A stretch of 5,579 nt of DNA from Clostridiaceae bacterium (GTDB taxonomy: Bacteria; Bacillota_A; Clostridia; Acetivibrionales; Acetivibrionaceae), in NCBI GenBank assembly GCA_012513545.1, contig JAAZCB010000243.1:1-5579 (forward strand), written 5' to 3'. The first letter of the stretch is position 1. Every line of letters begins with the position of its first letter. The position numbers and the translations under genes were made by a program. Shown in pieces: positions 1 through 5,579 of the stretch. The notes below the pieces were generated by a model that searched no databases, was not told the origin of the DNA, and worked only from the letters and a program-made list of their open reading frames with translations.

Positions 1-465
1 AATACGCATTATTATTGTGTCGATATAAGTACCGTTGTAATAACCAGCTAACAAACCTAAAAACAATCCCACAGGTGCAGATATCCCCAATACAATGATA
101 GCCATTACTAAGGCTCCTCTGAAAGAATAAATTAATCTCGAAAAAACATCTCTACCATAAATATCCGTGCCTAACCAATAATCAGAATTAGGGGGTTGAC
201 TGGCATTAGAGAAATCCACGAAACCTGTTATATGTTCAGGATACGGAACAATCTTCATTGCAAAAATACCAAAAAAAATTGAAATAAGGACAATTATCAG
301 TCCAAAAACAGAAAATTTGTTATGAGAAAACTTGTAAATATAATTCCTCCAGTTTTCTAAGGTTGACGGAGCGAACAATCCTCTCTTTGTTATATCAAAT
401 TCTTCTTGAATGGCTTTATTGTCGTTTATTCCAGTATTGTTCTTCTGATCAACAATATTATGCAT
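1..465 (-). CDS. DppC/OppC-family ABC transporter permease (3' part beyond window)
   Basis: Inner-membrane permease subunit of a peptide/nickel-type ABC importer, expected to pair with the DppB-like protein encoded just before it. Reading the minus strand from ATG 465-463 gives 155 codons without a stop, ending exactly at the left edge, so only about the first half of a usual ~280-320-residue DppC is present. Visible parts are a ~48-residue cytoplasmic N-terminus, a first membrane segment at about residues 51-70, an extracytoplasmic stretch, the family signature LGTD (98-101) followed by GRDVFSR (104-110), and further hydrophobic segments from about 115 to 141, ending in GYYNGTYID and MR as in other DppC proteins. 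The start lies 1 nt after the upstream permease stop (TGA-T-ATG). Its ribosome binding site AGGTGA (476-471) lies inside the end of that gene, so translation is probably coupled. The conserved EAA loop that contacts the ATPase would lie off the window. The substrate cannot be told from this fragment. Confidence 0.95.
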   Translation of the reverse strand, partial: MHNIVDQKNNTGINDNKAIQEEFDITKRGLFAPSTLENWRNYIYKFSHNKFSVFGLIIVLISIFFGIFAMKIVPYPEHITGFVDFSNASQPPNSDYWLGTDIYGRDVFSRLIYSFRGALVMAIIVLGISAPVGLFLGLLAGYYNGTYIDTIIMRI

Positions 466-466
466 A

Positions 467-1477
467 TCACTCACCTAATCTTACTCTTGGATCAAGGGCA
501 GCAATGATAACATCAACAACAATGTTAGATATCATGAATAATAACCCAATTATTATTATTACGATCGATATAGCATTAAGGTCTTTGTTCATCATTACTG
601 TTAATCCATAACGAGAGAGTCCTGGCCAATTAAAAATTGTCTCGACAAGAAATGCATTTCCCAATGTCGTAGCAAAATCTAAACCCGCCATGGTAACCAT
701 TGATATCGCCGATGGCTTCAGCATGTATTTATAGAAAAGTTTGTTTTTGGGGGTGCCGTATGCTGTGGCAACAGAAATATACTCCTTACTCATATTATCT
801 ATTAGTGAGGAGCGTAGAACTCTACCTTCACTAAAGATATGGGCTATTGATAAGGATAAACCCGGAAGAAATACGTGTTGAAATGCATCCCATGCTCCTC
901 CGAAATTACCCATGAGCAGAAAATCGATAATATACATTCCTGTAATTCGATTTGGCGGTAGTGTTCCAGTTGATAATCTATTGATAACAGGTAATACCTG
1001 CCAGGTGAATCCAAAAAATAGTAAAAAAAATATTGCCCAAACAAAAGATGGCACTGATACTCCAATATAAGACATCATTCTTATAGCACCATCGACGGCA
1101 TTATCCCTATTTCTTGCTGCTAATAATCCAACGACAAAAGCCATACTGGTTTGGATAACACCTGCTACAATCACAATTTCTAGGGTTGCTGGTAAAAATT
1201 CACGTACATCATCTGAAACGGAACGGTTGGTTGTTAGTGAAAAGCCAAAATTTCCTGTTAAAACACCCCTTATCCAGTAGTAATATTGAGTGTAAATTGG
1301 TTCATTGAGATGCATATCCTCTCTAAGTTTATCTACCGACTCTTGCGAGGCATTATCTCCTAATGCCATTCGAGCTGGATCACCAGGAACAATCCGGGAA
1401 ATTACGAAAATCAACATGGAGATGCCTATGATGACAAAGATGCTATGGAATAATCTTCTTGTTAAAAAACGAGCCAT
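467..1477 (-). CDS. DppB/OppB-family ABC transporter permease
   Basis: Membrane-spanning permease (336 residues, close to the ~306-340 usual for DppB/OppB) of a peptide/nickel-type importer. An N-terminal membrane helix lies at about residues 9-30, followed by the family motif PGDPARMALG (31-40), a long periplasm-side loop with GNFGFS (75-80), then hydrophobic segments near 97-121, 135-158, 201-215, 257-279 and 301-326. The EAA loop, which docks on the ATPase, is seen at about 231-247 (EYISVATAYG with the invariant Gly at 241). It is followed by the conserved VETIFNWPGLSRYG (278-291) and a C-terminal LDPRVRLGE typical of DppB. The start ATG is preceded by AGAGGT (1490-1485) at 7 nt. The gene is separated from the racemase gene upstream by 187 nt containing a strong hairpin, but sits 1 nt from the next permease. 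No convincing promoter was found in that gap, so expression probably depends on read-through. Family assignment is secure; substrate is not. Confidence 0.97.
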   Translation of the reverse strand: MARFLTRRLFHSIFVIIGISMLIFVISRIVPGDPARMALGDNASQESVDKLREDMHLNEPIYTQYYYWIRGVLTGNFGFSLTTNRSVSDDVREFLPATLEIVIVAGVIQTSMAFVVGLLAARNRDNAVDGAIRMMSYIGVSVPSFVWAIFFLLFFGFTWQVLPVINRLSTGTLPPNRITGMYIIDFLLMGNFGGAWDAFQHVFLPGLSLSIAHIFSEGRVLRSSLIDNMSKEYISVATAYGTPKNKLFYKYMLKPSAISMVTMAGLDFATTLGNAFLVETIFNWPGLSRYGLTVMMNKDLNAISIVIIIIGLLFMISNIVVDVIIAALDPRVRLGE

Positions 1478-1557
1478 ACTCAGTACCTCTACCTAATTAT
1501 CAATTACGCTTATAATAACAAAACTTGATTTACGACCTAATAAAACATTGAAATAGT

Positions 1558-1598
1558 CAATAAATAATAACCAGTGGAAGACTGGTTATTATTTATTG
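1558..1598 (-). terminator. Perfect 18-bp stem-loop between racemase and permease genes (terminator/attenuator-like)
   Basis: Bases 1558-1575 and 1581-1598 are exact reverse complements (arm CAATAAATAATAACCAGT), leaving a 5-nt loop. The upper stem contains a short G+C block (CCAGT/ACTGG) and the lower stem is pure A+T. In transcripts from either strand a U-rich half (UUAUUAUUUAUUG) therefore follows the G+C block, which resembles a bidirectional intrinsic terminator, although the U-run is interrupted and is itself paired. It lies 66 nt after the racemase stop and 80 nt before the permease start, within what looks like one operon. A partial terminator or an RNA-stabilising hairpin separating a highly expressed binding protein/racemase segment from the permease segment is the likely role (inference). 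Confidence 0.6.
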
Positions 1599-1664
1599 TG
1601 CCGACAACAGTTTTAGTCATAAATATTGATATGTGAATCATCTCCTATTTATCTATCGGTTAAC

Positions 1665-2354
1665 TTAAAGTTTTATATCTTTTATTTCCGGAGTAGGGAA
1701 GGCTAGCCGACTTTGGCGAAGACTAGCTCTAATTAAATACTCACAGGTTGAGAGAGCAGCAATCGCTGGTAAGACAATTTCTATACCATGTTTAGCTGAC
1801 AAACGTTTAAAATCTAATCCAATTATAGATCCACATCCCAAAACTACCACATCGCATCCCGCATCAACAACATCAGCTAATTTCTTATCCAGAGATGCTT
1901 CCACTTTTCGATACTCCGATAGTTCAAGAACGGGAATACCAAGATCCGTTACCAGTTTTACCTTTCCCTCCAATGCACGTTTATAGCAAGAAACAGAGTA
2001 TTTTCTGGAAGTAATAACCGCAATATTATTCCCTATAAGGCTTGCTAGTGCGATTGAGGACTCCCGTAAACCAACTATTGGAATGTTTAACTTCTCTTTG
2101 CAAGCATTCAACGCTGGATCTTTAAAACAGTACAACACTATACCATCTGATCCTTCTATTTCAAGTTGTTCTGCCTTTGCCACTATCAAATGTGAAGCTA
2201 TAGCGACATCATATTCTGATTCCATGGATGGTACACCTGTATGTAAATTGGAGATATATAGAGCAATATCCGGGGCTTTGACGGGTTCAAGTATATCTCT
2301 AATACCTTTATTCCATAAATCTACATACACTGGTACTAATATATCAATTCGCAT
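1665..2354 (-). CDS. Asp/Glu/hydantoin racemase-family protein
   Basis: Cofactor-independent racemase of the Asp/Glu/hydantoin racemase superfamily, 229 residues, about the usual size for hydantoin racemases. These enzymes use two cysteines as acid/base pair to invert a carbon centre. Both are visible: Cys76 in GIVLYCFKDPAL (71-82), matching the CF-DP pattern of hydantoin racemases, and Cys174 in VVVLGCGSI (169-177). The usual residues after the second cysteine are T/A-G; here they are Gly-Ser, a deviation that may affect substrate choice. IPIVGLRESS (91-100) and the hydrophobic strand IAVITSRK (111-118) also fit the fold. No signal peptide, so cytoplasmic. ATG 2354 is preceded by a modest AGGT (2365-2362) at 7 nt. 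The gene lies 113 nt after the binding-protein stop and before the permease genes, suggesting it acts on an imported compound such as a D-amino-acid-containing product or hydantoin. Related alternatives are an aspartate or glutamate racemase, or a maleate-isomerase-like enzyme; exact substrate unknown. Confidence 0.88.
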   Translation of the reverse strand: MRIDILVPVYVDLWNKGIRDILEPVKAPDIALYISNLHTGVPSMESEYDVAIASHLIVAKAEQLEIEGSDGIVLYCFKDPALNACKEKLNIPIVGLRESSIALASLIGNNIAVITSRKYSVSCYKRALEGKVKLVTDLGIPVLELSEYRKVEASLDKKLADVVDAGCDVVVLGCGSIIGLDFKRLSAKHGIEIVLPAIAALSTCEYLIRASLRQSRLAFPTPEIKDIKL

Positions 2355-2467
2355 TGGAATTACCTATGTATCATCGCGTTGTTCTACTTGTGCCTCAGTC
2401 TAAAAATTGGAATGCCCGAATGACTATTCCCAGACAGAGTGTCCAAAGAGTATCATCAGTATTCAAT

Positions 2468-4225
2468 CTACTGTTGTGGTACCTTGTCGTTATACACTTC
2501 GAAATCGTGAAACCAAAATTGATAACCAACAGATGTACTAGCGAGTTCTCCGGTTGTTTTGTAGTGTTCGGCTGTTGGCCACATCACATACTCAGCTTGG
2601 TAAGCAACGCGTTCAGTTATACTTGCGAGTGGAATGTTAAATACATTGTCCATAATGATATTTTCAAGCATTGCATACTTAGCGAACCGTTCAGTTTGAT
2701 TAGTGATTGACATAACACTACCAATCAGATGATCCCAATCTTCTATGCCTGTAAGTTTAATATCATTCGGCGTAACAACATTACTCCAATCACTCTTGCT
2801 CAACCACATGGTATTGTTACCATTACCCTCATTTCTTGATGAGTAATGTGTTTCAAAAATCGTCCCAGCGTCCCAGTAATAAGGTGCAAAGCTGTATGTT
2901 TCTATATGTGGGGTAGTATCGCTGTTAGCATTCCTTTCCTGCTGAGTGGCTAACGGTGCACTTGTAATCTCTACGGTGATACCTACTTGTTGTGCAGCTG
3001 CTTGTAACGGTAAAGCCAGCTTTGGTTGGATTTGAGCAGCACTAGACGTGAAAAATTCAACTGGATATTGGTCAAGGCTATCAGCATACTTTGACAGAGC
3101 CAAGTATTCCTTTGACTTTTCAATGTTATAGGAGTATGGATAGTTGTTATGATTCGTTGCAGCACCAGGTGTATTCTTGTTCGATGGTCCTGTGGCAACC
3201 ACTGAATCGGGAAACACATTTTCTGCAAGAGATTCATAATCTACTAAACTTGCAAGTGCTCTACGGAAATAGAGATCATCTAAAGGGGGTTTGCTGATAT
3301 TTAGATTTAACTGTTGCTGAGCCGACATGGAAAAGGGGGCTATTTCAATACCATCAATTTTGTCGAAAGCGTCTAATGATTCAGGAGATTGCCAGTTGTC
3401 AGAAAGCTCTAACTCTCGAGAGGCTAACATTGTACGAATTGTTGTAGGTTCTGTATTATTGATGATCTGAATTTTATTTGGAGCGTTTTCATTCCAACCC
3501 AGATGATAATCCTGAAAGGCAGACGCGATTAAATAATTCTGCTGAGACATTTCAACTGTTTGATATGGACCACTACCTGCATCGTGATCGAGCAAATAAG
3601 TTCGACCAAAATCTCCATAAACATCTCCGTAATTAAATGTTTCATTTTGAAAATCGAGATTCGACATAATTAAATCTTCGTTTACAATATACATTCGGGT
3701 TAATGTTTCAAGGAAGGTGCCATATGGACTAACCAGGGTAAATACGACCGTATAATCGTCAACGGCATCAACAGTATCGATTATATTTTTGTATAAATAA
3801 GCAAAACCAGAAGCCAATGTTGAAAGGCGATTCCAAGTGAATGCAATGTCGGATGATGTTAGCTCACTACCGTCATGAAATTTGACACCCTGCTTAAGCT
3901 TAAAGGTATAAGACAATCCATCGTTTGATACTTCCCAACTTTCAGCAAGCAATGGAGTCAAATTTCCAAAACTATCATACATTACAAGTGAATCATAGAC
4001 ATTAAGATAACAATATACCCGGGACCATGAAGTATATGCTGCAGGATCAAGATCTGGAGACCCAGACACAGCCATTCGCAGCCATCTATCACCGCTTATT
4101 GATGAGACTTCAGTAGAGGGCTCGCCATTATTTTCAATTGTTGGCTCGAGATTCCCTCCACAAGCAGTTAATATGGAAAGTAATAAAGCAAATCCTATCA
4201 AACGAACTAAATATTTATTCTTCAT
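2468..4225 (-). CDS. Peptide/nickel-type ABC transporter substrate-binding lipoprotein (SBP family 5, DppA/OppA-like)
   Basis: Extracytoplasmic solute-binding protein that captures the substrate and delivers it to the permease pair encoded downstream. The N-terminus is a lipoprotein signal: KNKYLVR, a hydrophobic stretch, then lipobox LTAC with Cys22 as lipidation site, followed by a polar Asn/Glu/Ser linker (to about 45). Family-5 landmarks follow in order: LDPAAYTS (59-66) and NVYDSLVMYD (75-84), then LAESWEVSNDGLSYTFKLKQ (93-112), GVKFHDGSELTSSDIAFTW (113-131), GSGPYQTVEMS (217-227), and PPLDDLYFRRALASLVDYE (313-331), equivalent to the usual D-RVRQAI-AID segment. At 585 residues it is longer than typical DppA/OppA (~510-545). 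The start ATG is preceded by AAAGGA (4239-4234) at 8 nt. It is first in the operon and transcribed away from the XRE regulator. Peptides are the commonest ligands of this family, but nickel, sugars and other compounds also occur, so the ligand remains open. Confidence 0.95.
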   Translation of the reverse strand: MKNKYLVRLIGFALLLSILTACGGNLEPTIENNGEPSTEVSSISGDRWLRMAVSGSPDLDPAAYTSWSRVYCYLNVYDSLVMYDSFGNLTPLLAESWEVSNDGLSYTFKLKQGVKFHDGSELTSSDIAFTWNRLSTLASGFAYLYKNIIDTVDAVDDYTVVFTLVSPYGTFLETLTRMYIVNEDLIMSNLDFQNETFNYGDVYGDFGRTYLLDHDAGSGPYQTVEMSQQNYLIASAFQDYHLGWNENAPNKIQIINNTEPTTIRTMLASRELELSDNWQSPESLDAFDKIDGIEIAPFSMSAQQQLNLNISKPPLDDLYFRRALASLVDYESLAENVFPDSVVATGPSNKNTPGAATNHNNYPYSYNIEKSKEYLALSKYADSLDQYPVEFFTSSAAQIQPKLALPLQAAAQQVGITVEITSAPLATQQERNANSDTTPHIETYSFAPYYWDAGTIFETHYSSRNEGNGNNTMWLSKSDWSNVVTPNDIKLTGIEDWDHLIGSVMSITNQTERFAKYAMLENIIMDNVFNIPLASITERVAYQAEYVMWPTAEHYKTTGELASTSVGYQFWFHDFEVYNDKVPQQ

Positions 4226-4322
4226 AATCTTATTCCTTTCGTATCATAAATTAGGTTTTGTAAATGGAAATTATCCTACAGAAACAAAAACACACATAAA
4301 GCCTTCAATCTCATTAAATCCA

Positions 4323-4363
4323 ATGACCCTAGTTTTAGACCATGTTATAATTTATTGTATAAT
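4323..4363 (+). promoter_or_regulatory. Tandem sigma-A-type promoters for the XRE regulator gene
   Basis: Two perfect TATAAT hexamers, at 4346-4351 and 4358-4363, stand 12 bp apart and point at the regulator gene. The first has an extended -10 (TGT before it, 4343-4345) and a partial -35 ATGACC (4323-4328) at 17 nt. The second has TAGACC (4336-4341) at 16 nt. Both -35 boxes match TTGACA at four of six positions. Predicted transcript starts near 4358 and 4370 would give leaders of about 70-80 nt containing the palindromes. This is consensus matching only, in an AT-rich region. Confidence 0.6.
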
Positions 4364-4372
4364 ATATTGTAA
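4344..4372 (-). promoter_or_regulatory. Possible divergent promoter for the transporter operon
   Basis: On the minus strand, TTACAA (4372-4367; three of six to TTGACA) is followed after 17 nt by TATAAC (4349-4344; five of six to TATAAT). Transcription would start near 4337, leaving a leader of about 110 nt before the binding-protein ATG. It overlaps the regulator promoters and the left half of the 26-bp palindrome, so one bound protein could affect both directions. A weaker alternative -10 (GATAAT, 4275-4270) has no good -35. Support is modest because the region is AT-rich. Confidence 0.35.
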
Positions 4373-4387
4373 TCTATTACAATGTAT
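4362..4387. repeat. 26-bp near-perfect palindrome, candidate operator
   Basis: ATTGTAAT (4366-4373) and ATTACAAT (4376-4383) are exact inverted arms around a 2-nt centre (CT). After one mismatch (T4365/G4384) the symmetry continues three more base pairs (ATA 4362-4364 / TAT 4385-4387). The size and symmetry fit a site for a dimeric helix-turn-helix protein. It covers the end of the second -10 box and the predicted start sites of the divergent regulator, a position suited to repression. The likeliest binder is the XRE protein encoded immediately downstream (inference). Confidence 0.6.
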
Positions 4388-4392
4388 AGTTT

Positions 4393-4409
4393 TGTCATAT
4401 TTTATGACA
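4393..4409. repeat. Second palindrome in the regulator leader, candidate operator
   Basis: TGTCATA (4393-4399) and TATGACA (4403-4409) are perfect 7-bp inverted arms separated by TTT. The element ends 28 nt before the regulator ATG, between the 26-bp palindrome and the ribosome binding site. Its sequence differs from the first palindrome, so it may bind a second protein or act as a weak RNA hairpin in the leader. Function is inferred from position and symmetry only. Confidence 0.5.
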
Positions 4410-4437
4410 TTATTTGCGCAAGCAAAAGGTTAGAAAA

Positions 4438-5579
4438 ATGTCTATTGGTCAAAAATTAGATCTCTTGATGAATATTTTTAAAACCACTAACAAGGAATTG
4501 AGTGATGCCATCCTAGTTGACCAGTCTCTTATTAGTAGGTGGAGAAATGAAAAACGAAAATTGGATATAGATAGCCCTTATTTGCCGAGTATAAGAAAAT
4601 ATTTTTCTGAACTTCTCATTTCTGATAATCAAAAGGAGATGATATCCAAATTAATAGAGCAATCAGCCGATGTTACCTATTTATTAGAAGGGGAAATTAG
4701 TACAAAAATTAAGAATTGGTTGGAATCCGATTCATTACCCAATTATGATTATACTGTGGAGGCACAAGATCTTATAACTACTATAGATGGTTTACAAAAC
4801 TTACAGGTATCATCAAAATTTCGCACTAGCATTCCAAATGACCTCCCTGTTGGAATCAACACTTATGAGAAAAATTTCGAGGTTTTTACTGGTATTGATG
4901 GGCTAGATCTTGCTATCACTCAGCTATTTTATAAGGCTTTAGAAAGTAATTATCCTCTTTTAACGTATTTAGTAATTGATTTGGAAATTGACATATACCA
5001 AAAATTACTATCATATGATGATAAGTTCTCCAACTTATCTTTATTTAATTTACTCTTACATTTTCCATCCATTGTAGTCTTTCAAACTTGTAAAAATGAT
5101 CTGAAGAATTGGTTTTCCCTTTATAACAAGGCTCTTCGCATCCTTAATTTATCCACAAAAATAAAGTTTTATTGTTTTGAAAATCTTGCGGAGCCAAGTT
5201 TACAGAGTCCAATAATATGTGTCAAAGGCGTGGGGATAATAATTTCCAATTTCATAACTGAGATGGATGATAAAGAGGTTAAAAGTTTCTTGTTTTGGTC
5301 GCCAGAGCTAATCGACTATTATGAGAAAATATGCGAATTAATGATTATTAGAAGCAAGCCATTAATGCAAAGTTTTGACTTAGCACAGTTAAAAGATTTT
5401 TATGAGTATCAGCAAGATTATTTTTCTCAAAATAAACCAAATATCTCCGTAATCAAAACATTATCATCTACCTCGATGCCAGAAGAGGTTTTCGATAAAT
5501 GCCTCCAAATGTTGGATTTAAATATATCAGCTAAAAATAATGCCAAACAAATGTTTAAAAATAAAAAGAGGCACTTCCT
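4438..5579 (+). CDS. XRE-family helix-turn-helix regulator with a long uncharacterised C-terminal region (partial, runs off right edge)
   Basis: A frame of 380 complete codons open from ATG 4438 to the window end. AAAAGG (4424-4429) lies 8 nt before the ATG, and an in-frame TGA at 4405 limits upstream extension. Residues about 5-43 form an XRE/Cro-CI DNA-binding domain: a first helix around KLDLLMNIF, then TNKELSDAILV, then the recognition helix DQSLISRWRNEKRK. The remaining ~330 residues are not a domain I can name. They mix helix-like segments (residues 58-80, 162-200, 280-310) with hydrophobic strand-like ones (LLTYLVIDLEID near 175-186; PIICVKGVGIIISNF near 258-272). No membrane segment or clear TPR repeats were seen. 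The overall style (KLDLLMNI, ISR, YLPSIRKYFSE, VKGVGIII) recalls a group of large clostridial XRE regulators, from memory only. It is divergent from the transporter operon and faces candidate operators, so autoregulation and control of that operon are likely. DNA-binding role is well supported; the signal sensed is unknown. Confidence 0.88.
   Translation, partial: MSIGQKLDLLMNIFKTTNKELSDAILVDQSLISRWRNEKRKLDIDSPYLPSIRKYFSELLISDNQKEMISKLIEQSADVTYLLEGEISTKIKNWLESDSLPNYDYTVEAQDLITTIDGLQNLQVSSKFRTSIPNDLPVGINTYEKNFEVFTGIDGLDLAITQLFYKALESNYPLLTYLVIDLEIDIYQKLLSYDDKFSNLSLFNLLLHFPSIVVFQTCKNDLKNWFSLYNKALRILNLSTKIKFYCFENLAEPSLQSPIICVKGVGIIISNFITEMDDKEVKSFLFWSPELIDYYEKICELMIIRSKPLMQSFDLAQLKDFYEYQQDYFSQNKPNISVIKTLSSTSMPEEVFDKCLQMLDLNISAKNNAKQMFKNKKRHF

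Noticed and set aside
363..611. 82-codon plus-strand reading frame
   Set aside because: It lies antisense to the two permease genes, which have strong family motifs; its protein shows no recognisable features.
1555..1560. TTGACT on the minus strand beside the hairpin as a -35 box for the permease genes
   Set aside because: No acceptable -10 hexamer occurs 15-19 nt downstream; other AT-rich -10-like strings before the permease start lack a -35.
1537..1641. A 34-codon minus-strand reading frame (ATG 1641, stop 1537) across the hairpin, with AGGAG just upstream, as a possible leader or signal peptide gene
   Set aside because: The AGGAG directly abuts the ATG with no spacing, and the next in-frame ATG (1620) is 21 nt away, so initiation is unlikely. 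The sequence resembles no known leader peptide, and half of it is the hairpin.
2083..2403. 106-codon plus-strand reading frame
   Set aside because: Mostly antisense to the racemase gene with its catalytic motifs; composition is that of a reverse-strand shadow.
2355..2467. Gap between binding-protein and racemase genes: small symmetries such as GACA-GAG-TGTC (2433-2443) and a GTATCATC repeat (2368, 2450)
   Set aside because: Arms of 4 bp and an 8-mer repeat are within chance expectation; no terminator-like hairpin or promoter was seen here.
2354..2710. 118-codon plus-strand reading frame spanning the gap between racemase and binding-protein genes
   Set aside because: Antisense to the binding-protein 3' end, with no ribosome binding site or recognisable domain.
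2983..3237. 84-codon minus-strand frame inside the binding-protein gene
   Set aside because: Out-of-frame overlap with a well-supported gene; no independent evidence.
4173..4433. 86-codon plus-strand reading frame across the divergent intergenic region
   Set aside because: It starts antisense to the binding-protein signal peptide and runs through the promoters and palindromes; no ribosome binding site and no domain.

Overview
The window comes from a low-G+C bacterium, most likely a Firmicute of the clostridial type. The signs are AT-rich coding and intergenic DNA, AAAGGA/AGAGGT-type ribosome binding sites 7-8 nt before the starts, a lipoprotein-anchored binding protein typical of Gram-positive importers, and an XRE-type regulator resembling large clostridial ones. 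Lineage is inferred from composition and gene style only; there is no rRNA or marker gene.

Layout, right to left on the minus strand: a peptide/nickel-type (SBP_bac_5) substrate-binding lipoprotein (4225-2468); an Asp/Glu/hydantoin racemase-family enzyme with both catalytic cysteines (2354-1665); a 187-nt gap holding a perfect 18-bp hairpin (1598-1558); a DppB/OppB-family permease (1477-467); and the first 155 codons of a DppC/OppC-family permease (465-1), cut by the left edge. The two permease genes are 1 nt apart. The ATPase subunits expected of this transporter class are not in the window and probably lie beyond the left edge.

On the plus strand, divergent from this operon, an open frame runs from ATG 4438 off the right edge (380 complete codons). 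It begins with a clear helix-turn-helix of the XRE/Cro-CI type and continues into a long C-terminal region of unknown function. It has no stop codon inside the window.

The 212-nt divergent intergenic region (4226-4437) is rich in signals: two tandem TATAAT promoters facing the regulator, a possible overlapping promoter facing the transporter operon, a near-perfect 26-bp palindrome, a second perfect palindrome, and half-sites repeated every 12 bp. The simplest model (inference) is that the XRE protein binds these palindromes, represses itself and controls the transporter operon. The transporter imports a peptide or peptide-like/amidated compound, and the racemase converts the imported or hydrolysed product between stereoisomers. 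The hairpin after the racemase gene could let the binding protein and racemase be made in excess over the membrane subunits. The unusual points are the racemase placed inside the transporter operon, the hairpin, and the dense operator region with a regulator whose sensing domain is unrecognised.
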